From CAVUAF01 sp963739375 (GTDB taxonomy: Bacteria > Acidobacteriota > Terriglobia > Terriglobales > Acidobacteriaceae), in assembly GCA_963739375.1 (NCBI GenBank), contig CAVUAF010000003.1, positions 1 to 64,000 of the forward strand: a stretch of DNA of 64,000 nt, given 5' to 3'. Positions within the stretch are counted from its first letter, which is position 1; each line of letters opens with the position of its first letter. This document shows positions 17,467 to 26,897 of the stretch, one piece after another. A model generated the notes under the pieces. It was not told where the DNA came from, did not search any database, and saw only the letters and a program-made list of their open reading frames with translations. The position numbers and the translations under genes were made by a program.

Positions 17467-18800
17467 GCTTGGCGCACCTCGGCGGGCGCAAGCTGGGCCC
17501 CGGGCGCGGCCGCGGGTTTGTAGCCCGCGACCGCGAAGTACAGGATATAGACGTAGCAGACGAGCGGCACGAAGAATGCCGTCTGGATATTGGTGGCGTC
17601 GGAAATGCGTCCCATGAGCGCCGGAAAAACCGCGCCCCCGATGATGGCCATGACCAGCAGCGACGAGCCGCGCTTGGTGTGCGGCCCCAGGTTCTTGATG
17701 GAGAGTGCGAAGATGGTCGGGAACATGATGGAGTGGAAGAAGCCAATCAGGACCACCGCCGCCACCGGCACCAGGCCGCGGGCGGCAATCGCCACCGTCA
17801 CGCACAGCAGGCATCCGCCCGCGAAGGCGGAGAGCAGGCGCGGAGCGGGCACGGTCTTCATCAGCGCCGAACCAGCGAAGCGCCCGATCATGAAGCCGAC
17901 CTGGTGGCCGAGCAGGTAGTACGCCGCAACCTTGGCGGGCATGCCCGGCACGGTATGCTGCGCGAAGCGGATGACGAAGCTCGCCACTCCGACCTGCGCC
18001 CCGACGTAGAAGAATTGCGCCAGCACGCCGCGGACGAGGTGAGCGTGCGCCAGCACCCCGGCCGCGGGTGGGTCGCCGGCGCGCGCCTTGCCCGGGTCCC
18101 CCGGCTCCGCTACCTCCGGCAGATGGGCGGCATAGATCAGCCCGGCCACGATGACGAAGATGCCGGCGATCAGCACGTACGGCATCTTGGTCGTGCCGGC
18201 TTCCGCCGCGCGGTAGGTCTGGAGTTCCGCCGCGGTCATGGCGGCGATCTGGGCAGACGTGTAGTCGGTGCCGCTGAGGATCAGGGCTCGTCCGAGGATG
18301 GGCGCCACCACCGAACCCACCGAGTTAAACGACTGCGCGAAGTTCAGCCGTCGCTCGGAACTCGCCGCCGGACCGAGGATGGTGACGTAGGGGTTGGCCG
18401 CCACCTCGAGAAAGCTCTGCCCGCAAGCCATGACGAACAGGGCGAAGAGGAAGAAGCTGTAGACGCCAGCCGAAGCCGCCGGAAGAAAGAGCAGCGCGCC
18501 GCTGGCGCAAAGAAACAGCCCGACCAGAATGCCGTTCTTGTAGCCGATCCGTTCCATCAGCCAGCCGGCGGGGAAGGCGGCCAGGAAGTATCCGCCGAAG
18601 AACGCCACCTGGATGAACGAAGACTGGAAGTCGGTCAGGCCGAACGCCTTCTTCAGGTGTGGAATGAGGATGTCGTTGAGGTTGACGCCGAAGGCCCAGA
18701 GGAAAAACAGGCTGGTGATGAGCGCCAGCGGCAGCAGGTAGCGCCGTTCGGTGAGCGGGGGGCGGTCGGCGATGCTGCGTGCGGTTGGGCTTCCGGCCAT
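17463..18800 (-). CDS. fucP: FucP-type L-fucose:H+ symporter (MFS)
   Basis: A 445-residue inner-membrane transporter with about twelve hydrophobic segments. It has the FucP-subfamily start LPLALITSLFFLWAFGVNLN and the LTDFQSSFIQVAFFGGYFL segment, whose counterpart in E. coli FucP carries proton-linked residues. The sequence SFLEVAANPYVTILGP is another family mark. The end of the gene overlaps the mutarotase start by ATGA. It imports L-fucose released by the fucosidase. It is followed on the upstream side by L-fucose dehydrogenase after 10 bases. Confidence 0.92.
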   Translation of the reverse strand: MAGSPTARSIADRPPLTERRYLLPLALITSLFFLWAFGVNLNDILIPHLKKAFGLTDFQSSFIQVAFFGGYFLAAFPAGWLMERIGYKNGILVGLFLCASGALLFLPAASAGVYSFFLFALFVMACGQSFLEVAANPYVTILGPAASSERRLNFAQSFNSVGSVVAPILGRALILSGTDYTSAQIAAMTAAELQTYRAAEAGTTKMPYVLIAGIFVIVAGLIYAAHLPEVAEPGDPGKARAGDPPAAGVLAHAHLVRGVLAQFFYVGAQVGVASFVIRFAQHTVPGMPAKVAAYYLLGHQVGFMIGRFAGSALMKTVPAPRLLSAFAGGCLLCVTVAIAARGLVPVAAVVLIGFFHSIMFPTIFALSIKNLGPHTKRGSSLLVMAIIGGAVFPALMGRISDATNIQTAFFVPLVCYVYILYFAVAGYKPAAAPGAQLAPAEVRQA

Positions 18801-18810
18801 TCGCTATGTC

Positions 18811-19593
18811 CTAGGTGAGGGCCCGGTCGAGGTGGACGTAGCCGCCGTCGACGTAGAGGTGTTGCCCGGTGGTGTGCCCGGAACGCGGGCTCAGGAGGAA
18901 GAGAACGGCGCTGGCGATCTCCTCCGCGGTGGTCATGCGCTTGCCGAGCGGAATCTTAGCGGTGATGCCCGCCAGCTTCTCTTCGGGATTCGGAAAAGTA
19001 CTCAGCCACTTCTGGTAGAGGGGCGTCATGACCTCGGCGGGGATCACCGCGTTGACGCGCACCCCGTAGGGCAGTAGTTCGACCGCCCACTCGCGGGTGA
19101 GCGCGAGCTGAGCGCCCTTCGACGAGGCGTACCCGGAGGTCCCGCCCTGGCCGGTGACCGCGGTCTTGGAGGAGATGTTGACGATGGCGCCGCGGCTCTG
19201 CTTCAGATGGGGCAGCGCAAAATGGGCCATGTTGTAGTAGTGGAGGAGGTTGCGGCGCAGCGACGCGACGTACTCCGCGGGCGAGCCGCTCTCCAGGCCG
19301 ACGCGGTCGTTGACGCCGGCGTTGTTGACCAGGCCGTCGATGCGGCCGGCGAGCCGGACGGCACGCGCCACCACATCGGCGCACACCTGCGGCTCGACCA
19401 GGTCGGCGGCAAGGAAGTGGCAGGCGGCGCCGGCGGCCTGCAACTCCGCGAGCAGGCGGTCGGCGTCCTCGCCGGGGCGATTCACGATCACCGGTACCGC
19501 CCCCTCGGCCGCGCAGCCGCGCGTGATGGCCGCGCCGATGCCCTTGGCGCCGCCGGTGACGATGACCACCCGGTCTTTCAGTTCGAGGTCCAT
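18811..19593 (-). CDS. L-fucose dehydrogenase (SDR family)
   Basis: A 260-residue short-chain dehydrogenase: cofactor motif VTGGAKGIGAAI, NNAGVNDRVGLESG, catalytic Ser in VNISSKTAV, and the catalytic Tyr-Lys pair in YASSKGAQLALTREWAVEL. The segments NNAGVNDRVGL, SSKTAVTGQGGTSGY and IPAEVMTPLY closely resemble what I recall of Burkholderia L-fucose dehydrogenase. It would oxidise L-fucose to L-fucono-lactone with NAD(P)+. The ATG at 19593 gives MDLELKDRVVIV; longer starts are not protein-like. It overlaps the lactonase gene end by 16 bases. Confidence 0.88.
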   Translation of the reverse strand: MDLELKDRVVIVTGGAKGIGAAITRGCAAEGAVPVIVNRPGEDADRLLAELQAAGAACHFLAADLVEPQVCADVVARAVRLAGRIDGLVNNAGVNDRVGLESGSPAEYVASLRRNLLHYYNMAHFALPHLKQSRGAIVNISSKTAVTGQGGTSGYASSKGAQLALTREWAVELLPYGVRVNAVIPAEVMTPLYQKWLSTFPNPEEKLAGITAKIPLGKRMTTAEEIASAVLFLLSPRSGHTTGQHLYVDGGYVHLDRALT

Positions 19594-20429
19594 GCCGTCT
19601 GTTTTACACCGTAGAAACGCGCCGCGTTCTCGCCCATGATCCCGTCTTCCTCGCCGGGTGCGAGCGCGCGGATGTAGTCCGCGATGATCTGCTTGACCTG
19701 GCCGTAGCTTGCAGCCAGCAGGCACAGTGGCCAGTCGGAGCCAAACATCAGCCGCTCCGGCCCGAACGCTGCGAAGACGACGTCGAGATATGGCGCGAAA
19801 TCCTGCGCCCGCCAGCCTCCCCAGTCGGCTTCGGTGACCAGGCCGGAGAGCTTGCAGTAGACGTTGGGACGGGCGGCGAACGCGCCGATGCTCTCCCGCC
19901 AGCCGCCGAGCGCGCCGCTCCGGATCGCAGGCTTGGCCATGTGGTCGAGCACGAAACGCACTTCGGGCACCGTGTGGACGAGTTCGACCGCTGCCGGCAA
20001 CTGACGGGGATAGACGAGCAGGTCGTAGGTGAAATCAAACCTGGCCAGCGCCCGGACCCCACGCACAAAATCGGGCCGGAGAAGGAACCGGTCGTCGGAC
20101 TCGGACTGGACGAGGTGGCGAAATCCGCGGAGCTTCCCGAAACCGGAAAAGTGCTGCAGACGATCAGCCACCCCCGGGGCCTGGAGGTCCACCCAGCCCA
20201 CCACCCCGGCAACCTCGGGATGTCGCCCGGCGATGTCCAGCAGGAAGAGCGTCTCCGCCTCCGACTGGTCGGCCTGAACGGCGATGGATGCGTCCACGCC
20301 GTGGGCCGTCATCTCGGGCAGCAGATCGCGGGCGAGGAAGTCGCGCCGCAACACCCCCATGTCGGCAGTGATCCACGCATCGCGGCGCGGGTCGAATCGC
20401 CAGAAATGCTGGTGGGCGTCGAGTCGCAT
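19578..20429 (-). CDS. Amidohydrolase; likely L-fucono-lactonase
   Basis: A 283-residue TIM-barrel amidohydrolase of the COG3618 type. It starts MRLDAHQHFWRFD with the first metal-binding HxH, followed by ASIAVQADQSEAET, VRFVLDHMAKP, VYCKLSGLVTEADW and the final aspartate in LMFGSDWPLC. Members hydrolyse sugar lactones such as L-fucono-1,5-lactone and L-rhamnono-lactone. Placed next to L-fucose dehydrogenase, opening of fuconolactone to L-fuconate is the natural role. Campylobacter and Burkholderia fucose loci carry the same kind of enzyme. Confidence 0.88.
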   Translation of the reverse strand: MRLDAHQHFWRFDPRRDAWITADMGVLRRDFLARDLLPEMTAHGVDASIAVQADQSEAETLFLLDIAGRHPEVAGVVGWVDLQAPGVADRLQHFSGFGKLRGFRHLVQSESDDRFLLRPDFVRGVRALARFDFTYDLLVYPRQLPAAVELVHTVPEVRFVLDHMAKPAIRSGALGGWRESIGAFAARPNVYCKLSGLVTEADWGGWRAQDFAPYLDVVFAAFGPERLMFGSDWPLCLLAASYGQVKQIIADYIRALAPGEEDGIMGENAARFYGVKQTAWTSN

Positions 20430-20452
20430 AGGAGCACAGGAACGGCGGCGAT

Positions 20453-21295
20453 TCAGCCACGCAACCTGAAAAATCCTCCGTCGATCGGGTAGTCCACGCC
20501 GGTGATGAACGAGGCTTCGTCGGAACAGAGGAAGAGGGCCAGGGTCGCCACCTCGTGGGGGTCAGCCATGCGCCCGACGGGTTGGGCGCCGGCGAGCTTG
20601 TCGAACATCTCCTCCTCGCGCCCGGGATAGTTCTTGCGGACGAAGCCCTCCACGAACGGGGTATGCACCCGCGCCGGCGAAATGCAGTTGCAGCGGATGT
20701 TGAACTCGAGGTAGTCCTTGGCGACGGAGTAGGTCATGGCCACGACCGCGCCCTTGCTCATGGAGTAGGCGAAGCGGTGGGCGATGCCGGAGGTGGCGGC
20801 GATGGAGGCCATGTTGAGGATCACCCCGCCGCCGTTCTTCTTCATGTGCGGAATGCAGGCGTGCATGCAGTTGTAGACCCCCTTGACGTTGACCTGGTAG
20901 ACGGTCTCCAGCGCGGTTTCCGAGGTCTCTTCGAGGTTGCCGACGTGCGCGATGCCGGCGTTGTTCACCAGGATATCGACGCGCTCGCTGGCGAAGATCT
21001 GCTCGAAGGTGTCGTGCACGGTGGCACGGTTCGAAACGTCGCAGGTGAACGCCGAGGCCCTGCCGCCGCCGGCGGCGATGTTGCTGGTCACCTCCTGCGC
21101 GTGCAGGCAGTCGATATCGAGGATGCGCACGCTGGCGCCGTTGGCGGCGAAACAGTCGGCGATGGCGCGGCCGATTCCGCTGGCGCCCCCGGTCACGACC
21201 ACCACCTTGTTGTCGAGCCGGAAATGTGTGCCCCGCGCCTGGTGGTTCTGCTCCGCGACGCGGAAGTGCGAACTGGGTTCCCGCTGGACCTTCAC
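20453..21295 (-). CDS. SDR; likely 2-keto-3-deoxy-L-fuconate dehydrogenase
   Basis: A 280-residue short-chain dehydrogenase with a roughly 25-residue N-terminal extension. Motifs are VTGGASGIGRAIADCF, VDILVNNAGIAHVGN, the serine in MASIAATSGIAHRFAYSMSK (Tyr-x3-Lys included) and the C-terminal GVDYPIDGGF. No ATG fits: the frame upstream is not protein-like. A GTG at 21295 overlaps the TGA of the preceding dehydratase gene as GTGA, so I choose it as a coupled start. It should oxidise 2-keto-3-deoxy-L-fuconate to the 2,4-diketo acid, the substrate for the FAH-type hydrolase. Confidence 0.82.
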   Translation of the reverse strand: MKVQREPSSHFRVAEQNHQARGTHFRLDNKVVVVTGGASGIGRAIADCFAANGASVRILDIDCLHAQEVTSNIAAGGGRASAFTCDVSNRATVHDTFEQIFASERVDILVNNAGIAHVGNLEETSETALETVYQVNVKGVYNCMHACIPHMKKNGGGVILNMASIAATSGIAHRFAYSMSKGAVVAMTYSVAKDYLEFNIRCNCISPARVHTPFVEGFVRKNYPGREEEMFDKLAGAQPVGRMADPHEVATLALFLCSDEASFITGVDYPIDGGFFRLRG

Positions 21296-22956
21296 AAAGA
21301 AACGCCCCTTTTCCACGGAATAAAATCGTCCTGCCGCAACTGTTCGGCCCGGGTGCGGGCTTCTCCGCCGGCCACCCGCAGGACCTGCTCGAGGAGGGCT
21401 TCGGCGGCCTGCGCCAGCGACATCTCGCCTGCGATGATTCCGCCGGCATCGACGTCGATGATGTCGGGCATGCGCGCGGCCAGCTGCGAGTTGGTGGAGA
21501 TCTTCAGGACGGGTGCGATGGGGTTGCCCGTGGGCGTGCCCAGTCCCGTGGTGAAGAGGACCACGTTGGCGCCGGCGCCCGCCTGCGCGGTCACGCACTC
21601 GACGTCGTTGCCGGGGGTGCACTGCAGGTTCAGGCCCGGGACGGTGGCGTACTCAGGATAATCGAGGACGGCGGTGACCGGCGAGGTTCCGCCTTTCTTG
21701 GCGGCGCCCGCCGACTTCATGGCGTCGGTGATGAGGCCGTCCTGGATGTTGCCGGGTGAGGGATTCATGTCGAACGCGGCGCGGACGGCGCGCGCCCGCG
21801 CAGCGTAGTCGGTCATCAGCGCCGCGAAGCGGGCGGCCACCGCCTCGTCGACGCAGCGGTCGATCAGTTCCTGCTCGACGCCGCAGAGTTCCGGAAACTC
21901 GGAGAGGATGGTGGTGCCGCCCAGCGCCGCGAGAATGTCGGACACCTGCCCCAGCGCCGGGTTGGCTGTGATGCCCGAAAAGCCGTCCGAGCCGCCGCAC
22001 TTGAGGCCCACGCACAGCCGGGCCAGCGGCGCGGGGGTGCGCTGCGCCCGGTCGGCTGCGGCGAGGCCGAGGAAGGTCGCGCGCGTGGCTTCGGAGAGCA
22101 TCGCCGCCTCCGATCCGCTCTGCTGCTGTTCGAAGACCAGCAGCGGCTTGCGGAACCGGGGATTCCGCCGCTCGATCTCCTGCCGCAGGATCTCCACCTG
22201 CGCGTGCTGGCATCCCAGGCTCAGGACCGTCGCCCCGGCGACGTTCGGATGATGAATGTAGCCCGCGAGCAGCGCGCACAGGTTGTTGGTATCCTCGCGC
22301 GTGCCTCCGCATCCCCCCTCGTGCACTAGGAACTTGACCCCGTCCAGGTTTTCGAAGAGCGGCGGCACCGGGCTCTGCGGCGAGGCTTCAAAGCGGTACC
22401 GCCGGATCTCCTCCGTCTGGCCGGCACGGTACAGGCGCGCCAGTTCGGCCACGTGGCGGCGGTAGGACGGCGGCGCCGCGAAGCCGAGTTCCTCTTCGAA
22501 CGCCTGCTTGAGCACCGCGACGTTGCGGTTTTCGCAGAAGACGAGCGGCACCACCAGCCAGTAGTTGCGCGTGCCCACCTGGCCGTCGTCGCGCAGGTAG
22601 CCCGGAAAGGTGCGTTGCCGCCAGCGGCCGACGTCGGGAGCGTGCCACGAGCGCTGCCCGGCCTGTACGCAGTAGGGAGTGGTGTCGTGGCGCAGGTTGC
22701 GGGTGGTGATCCATTCGCCGCGGCGGATGGGCTGGGTGGCCCGGCCGACGACCACGCCGTACATCGTGACCGCCTCGCCCGGCGCGAAATCCCGCAGCGC
22801 GAACTTGTGCTTGGCAGGAACGGCGGAGACGAGCCGGCAGACCGCGCCGGCCACTTCGATCGGCTCCCCGCGGGGCAGATCGGTGAGCGCAATGGCGACC
22901 GTGTCGCGTCCGTCGACCTGCAGGATGCGCCGGTCGGCAGCGCCTGATTCGCTCAT
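21292..22956 (-). CDS. UxaA-family (altronate dehydratase-like) dehydratase, probable L-fuconate dehydratase
   Basis: A 554-residue fused UxaA protein. Residues 1-110 are the SAF domain (PAKHKFALRDFAPGEAVTMY, GEWITTRNLRHD). The large UxaA domain follows: GTRNYWLVVPLVFCENRNV, LVHEGGCGGTREDT, LSLGCQHAQVE, LKCGGSDGFSGITANPALG and GGTTILSEFPEL. UxaA/GarD enzymes are iron-dependent sugar-acid dehydratases. All other steps from L-fucose to pyruvate plus lactate are encoded next to it and no enolase-family fuconate dehydratase is present, so L-fuconate is the likely substrate, as for the split UxaA of the Campylobacter fucose locus. The start is at MSESG; a longer frame exists upstream. Confidence 0.85.
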   Translation of the reverse strand: MSESGAADRRILQVDGRDTVAIALTDLPRGEPIEVAGAVCRLVSAVPAKHKFALRDFAPGEAVTMYGVVVGRATQPIRRGEWITTRNLRHDTTPYCVQAGQRSWHAPDVGRWRQRTFPGYLRDDGQVGTRNYWLVVPLVFCENRNVAVLKQAFEEELGFAAPPSYRRHVAELARLYRAGQTEEIRRYRFEASPQSPVPPLFENLDGVKFLVHEGGCGGTREDTNNLCALLAGYIHHPNVAGATVLSLGCQHAQVEILRQEIERRNPRFRKPLLVFEQQQSGSEAAMLSEATRATFLGLAAADRAQRTPAPLARLCVGLKCGGSDGFSGITANPALGQVSDILAALGGTTILSEFPELCGVEQELIDRCVDEAVAARFAALMTDYAARARAVRAAFDMNPSPGNIQDGLITDAMKSAGAAKKGGTSPVTAVLDYPEYATVPGLNLQCTPGNDVECVTAQAGAGANVVLFTTGLGTPTGNPIAPVLKISTNSQLAARMPDIIDVDAGGIIAGEMSLAQAAEALLEQVLRVAGGEARTRAEQLRQDDFIPWKRGVSL

Positions 22957-23054
22957 AGCGAGCAACGATACGCCTGCGTCGGGCACGGTTTCACCATCGC
23001 TGGGGGCAGGGCGGGGGGCGGCCGGCAGCAAGGTCTCCGGACGCCCCGCCGAAC

Positions 23055-26000
23055 CTAGAATTGGAACCGCAAGCCGAACTGCAGCTGCCGCGGCGTGGTC
23101 CCTCCCGCAAGGCCGGTGACCCTCCCCACCCCGGTCGCGATCGTGGTCGCGTTGGAATTGACCGTGACCGACGACGGGTTGCCGTAGTTCTGGATATTGA
23201 AGACGTTGAACCCCTCGAAGCGAAGCTGCAGGTTCATGCGTTCGTGAATAGGGATGGTCTTGAACATGGAGAAGTCCATGTTGACCACGTGCGGCCCGCG
23301 GAAAGCGTTGCGGCCCAGGGTGCCAAAGGCGCCCGAAGGGATACCGAAGGCACAGGGATTGAACCAGCTGGCGGGAACATGCACCGCATCGGCCGCTTTC
23401 CCGCCGTGCGAAATGGTTGTCTGGCAGAGCGGGTCGGGGTTCGCCGCCACCGGACCAGCCACGAACGGGTCCGCGATCAGGTTCGGTCGCAAGGTGCTGG
23501 CCGGAGCCACCGGTGCGCTGCCACGCAGGTTGGCGAGGTCACCTGTGGCCTGAAGGTTGTAGGGCTGACCGGAACGCGCCTGGAAGATGTAATTCGCCTG
23601 CCAGTCGCCGAAGATCCAGGACGCCGGGCCGCTGGCGAACCACTTCTTTCCCCTGCCCGCCGGCAACTCGTAGACGGTCGCCCAGGAAAGGAAATTGGTG
23701 ATGTCGTACCCGGACACGCCGCGGGCGGTGTTCTGGTCGAAGTAGTTCTGGATGGTGCTGCCGCCACCCGAGCCGTTCTCGACGTTGAAATAGCCGCTGC
23801 TGACGTCCGTAGATTTCCCCCACGTGTAGGCCACGAGGGTGTGGAGTCCGTTGGACATGCGGCGCTGGAATTTCGCCTGCAGGGCGTTGTAATGGGAGAA
23901 GCCAATGCTGCGGGAGTAGTTGATGCCCGCCGAAACCCATGGCATCGCACGCGTCGCGTCCACGGTCGCGGTGGCAGTTCCGTTGGGGAATGCCTGGGAG
24001 GCGGCATTGGCGTTACCGGCATACGGCAGCCGCCCGCCCCGGCTGCCCGCATAGGCCGCCGAAATCATCATGGTCGACGACAACTCCCGCTGGACCTCGA
24101 TGTTCCACTCCTGCGCCCACGGGTCCTTGTAACTCTTCGGATCGTCGAAGTAGTTGTTGTTGGGCACCCAAGGCTGGCCGTTTGCACCCGAGTAGGAGGG
24201 CAGCGGCGTGGCGAAACCGCGGCCCTGCTGGGTAATGATGTCGACCGCGGTGCCGTTAGTAAAGGCGCAAGTGCTGCCATTCGTGCAGCCGTTGGCCGAC
24301 CCGCTAAACGCCGTGGCGTCGGGCCAAACCGCAGCTTCCAGATCGTTTTGCGCATACTGACTACGGGCCGTAATCGAGTCCCAGTACAGTCCGAAACCGC
24401 CGCGCAGCACCATCTTGGGAGAGAACTGCCAAGCCAGGCCGACGCGCGGCCCCCAGTTGTCCTTGATCGGCGGCGGAGCAAAGAAGGGCTTGCCCGCAAC
24501 CACGACGTTCCGGAAGTGGGGATCGGCCTGGAACGCGTCCGGGATGCAGGGCGCCGACGATGTCGCACTGCACAGCCCGGGCATTGTCTTCGCCCCGATG
24601 ATGTACTGCTGACTGATGAGGTCCAGGGAGTTCCACAGGCGGCCGTCTAAGGTCTGCGGCACGGTCACGTAGTCGTAGCGCAGACCCGCGGTCAACGTGA
24701 GCCGGGGAGCGATCTTCCACTCGTCCTGGAGATAGACGGCCCAGGAGGAGTACTTGAACTTCACCGGTCCGCCGTGCAGGACTGGCAGTTGCGCCTGAAA
24801 CGAGTTGGGGAAACCCAACAGCGCTGACGCCAGCGACAAGCCAGTCGTACTCGGACAGGAGACACCGCCCACCGTGACGGTGGACGAAGAGCACTGCGTC
24901 TGAGCGTCCGTGAAGGTGTAGGTGTCGAAGGTGTTGAGCTGGATGCGCTTCGCCTCAATGAACCAGAAGCCGGCCTTGATGTTGTGCCGGCCTTTGAGCC
25001 AACTGAGGTTCGGCGTAAAGCTCCAGTTCGGGTTCTGGCGCGGAGCGCCGCCGCGAATACCAAAGTTGCCGCTGCCGCCGGTGGTCCAGTTGCTCAAAGT
25101 CGCCAGCAGGCCGTTGTACTTGTCCACATCCTTGAAGCCGGCCTGGGTCATGGGGGCGAGCCCCGCGGAGTGCTGGTTCTGCTGGCTTGCGTCCACGGCG
25201 GGCCGGCCGGCATAGCCGGCGCGGATATCGAGGATCAAACTCGGACTGAACAGATGGGTCCACGCGCCGCCCCAGTTGCGGCCCTGCGATCCGCCGGAGG
25301 TGGAACCGTCTTCGCCCAGGGGGGTAAAGGCGAAGTTCCGCTGCTCGGTGTAGCGGAAGAAGACGTTATCGGCATCGCGGAAACGATGGTCCACGCGGAT
25401 GCTGTAGCTGTTGGAGTTATTCTGTGTGGGCCTGGTCTGGATGAAGTTATTGGCGCCGGTGGGGTCGACGAAGTTCGGGGTCGCCGAGTAGGTCTGGAAG
25501 AACTTCTGCATGGGTCCGAAAATCAGAGCCGCGGGAATCTTGTTGCACACCGAACCCGTGGTCTGAACCTGCTGTTTGGTAACCGGATCCACGGCCAGAG
25601 GGTTGCCGGAGGCGTCGCAGCGGAAAGCGTCGCGCACGAAGTTGGTCCCCGACTGCCGGGTGGAATAGGGGTTATAAATCTGGCGGCGGAAACTGGCACT
25701 GGTGGCGCTGAAATCGCCGCTGATTTCAGCCGCCGTCGGGACGTAGGAGAGACCCAGTCCCGGCTTGCTGTACCGCCAGCCGTCGTATCCCGCGGAGAAG
25801 AACGTCCGGTTCTTGATGATGGGACCGGTCACCGACACCCCAAACTGGTTCTGATGGAACGCCGCCGGGCCGCTGGGCACGACCTGGCCGGCCTTGGGAC
25901 AGCGCGCCAGCGTGCAAGTGCCGTCGCCAAAGCTGTCGCGGGCGTCGAAGAAGTTGTTGCGCACATACTCGAAGGCGGAGCCGTGCAGGGTGTTGCCGCC

Positions 26001-26768
26001 GGACTTCGAGACCATGTTCACCACGCCGCCGGCGGCGCCACCGAACTCCGCTTTAGCATCGTGGCCGACGATCTTGAATTCCTGGATCAGGTCGACGTTC
26101 GGGATCACGATGTAGGTCGGACCGCGGATGTTGGTGTTGATGATGCCATCATAGAAATAGAGCTTGGAGCGGTTGTCCTGGCCGTAGAACGAGCCGTCGG
26201 AGAAACCCGAGCCGGGAATCCCCACGTTGCCTTCGCAGCAGCCCACGCTGTTGTTCTGCGAGGTGGACACCGGGGTGACCCCGGGGGTGAGGGTCAGCAA
26301 CTGGGTGAAGTTGCGGCCGTTCAAGGGCAGGTCGTTCACCACCCTCTGCTCGATGACCGTTCCCAGCTCGGTCGTGCTGCTGTCCACCAGCGGCGCCAGA
26401 GTCGTCACTTCCACGATCTCCGTGACCGTGCCCACGGCGAGCTGCACGTTCTGCGACGCCGTCTGGTTGACGCCGAGCTGGAGATCGGCGATGTCCACTG
26501 ACTTGAACCCCTGCTTTTCCACCTTGAGCGAGTACTTGCCCGGCTGCACGCCGATAAAGATGAAGAACCCGCTGCTGTTGCTGGTGGTCTGGGTCTGGAT
26601 CTGGGTGGCGTGATTGGTCAGCCTGACGACGGCATCGGCGAGCACGGCGCCCGTTTGATCGGTGACGGTTCCGTTGACGGCCGCGGTGGCGGTCTGGCCG
26701 ACCGCAAACCGTCCGCTGACCAGCAGCAACACGATGAGCAAGCGTGTGATCCACTTTGCTGAAGCCAT
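23055..26768 (-). CDS. TonB-dependent receptor, Oar-like, with carboxypeptidase-regulatory domain
   Basis: A 1237-residue outer-membrane protein. It has a signal peptide (ITRLLIVLLLVSGRFAVGQ) and a CarboxypepD_reg-like beta domain (GTVTDQTGAVLADAVVRLTN, QPGKYSLKVEKQGF). The plug is marked by NDLPLNGRNFTQLLTLTPGV and the rest is a very large beta-barrel ending in LQFGLRFQF with a terminal aromatic residue. Long Oar-type receptors of this kind are abundant in Acidobacteria and are thought to import oligosaccharides or other large solutes. It is the first gene of the fucose cluster and lies opposite the IclR gene, so it probably brings in fucosylated oligosaccharides. The ligand is inferred. Confidence 0.9.
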   Translation of the reverse strand: MASAKWITRLLIVLLLVSGRFAVGQTATAAVNGTVTDQTGAVLADAVVRLTNHATQIQTQTTSNSSGFFIFIGVQPGKYSLKVEKQGFKSVDIADLQLGVNQTASQNVQLAVGTVTEIVEVTTLAPLVDSSTTELGTVIEQRVVNDLPLNGRNFTQLLTLTPGVTPVSTSQNNSVGCCEGNVGIPGSGFSDGSFYGQDNRSKLYFYDGIINTNIRGPTYIVIPNVDLIQEFKIVGHDAKAEFGGAAGGVVNMVSKSGGNTLHGSAFEYVRNNFFDARDSFGDGTCTLARCPKAGQVVPSGPAAFHQNQFGVSVTGPIIKNRTFFSAGYDGWRYSKPGLGLSYVPTAAEISGDFSATSASFRRQIYNPYSTRQSGTNFVRDAFRCDASGNPLAVDPVTKQQVQTTGSVCNKIPAALIFGPMQKFFQTYSATPNFVDPTGANNFIQTRPTQNNSNSYSIRVDHRFRDADNVFFRYTEQRNFAFTPLGEDGSTSGGSQGRNWGGAWTHLFSPSLILDIRAGYAGRPAVDASQQNQHSAGLAPMTQAGFKDVDKYNGLLATLSNWTTGGSGNFGIRGGAPRQNPNWSFTPNLSWLKGRHNIKAGFWFIEAKRIQLNTFDTYTFTDAQTQCSSSTVTVGGVSCPSTTGLSLASALLGFPNSFQAQLPVLHGGPVKFKYSSWAVYLQDEWKIAPRLTLTAGLRYDYVTVPQTLDGRLWNSLDLISQQYIIGAKTMPGLCSATSSAPCIPDAFQADPHFRNVVVAGKPFFAPPPIKDNWGPRVGLAWQFSPKMVLRGGFGLYWDSITARSQYAQNDLEAAVWPDATAFSGSANGCTNGSTCAFTNGTAVDIITQQGRGFATPLPSYSGANGQPWVPNNNYFDDPKSYKDPWAQEWNIEVQRELSSTMMISAAYAGSRGGRLPYAGNANAASQAFPNGTATATVDATRAMPWVSAGINYSRSIGFSHYNALQAKFQRRMSNGLHTLVAYTWGKSTDVSSGYFNVENGSGGGSTIQNYFDQNTARGVSGYDITNFLSWATVYELPAGRGKKWFASGPASWIFGDWQANYIFQARSGQPYNLQATGDLANLRGSAPVAPASTLRPNLIADPFVAGPVAANPDPLCQTTISHGGKAADAVHVPASWFNPCAFGIPSGAFGTLGRNAFRGPHVVNMDFSMFKTIPIHERMNLQLRFEGFNVFNIQNYGNPSSVTVNSNATTIATGVGRVTGLAGGTTPRQLQFGLRFQF

Positions 26769-26897
26769 ACATCCTCCCCACTGCGATAAATTTCAGCCGG
26801 CAGGTTCTGCCCGATCCTGCGTATGCCGGCGAGGCACCGGGCGAAATTGGAATGCGACCGGGAACTGCCCCGGGATATACTCCACAACGAATGTGAA

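Noticed and set aside
22988..22997. A lone GTTTCACCAT upstream of the uxaA-like gene, similar to the reverse complement of the operator unit near iclR
   Set aside because: Only ten bases agree, it is not paired and the remaining seven positions differ, so it was not listed as an operator.
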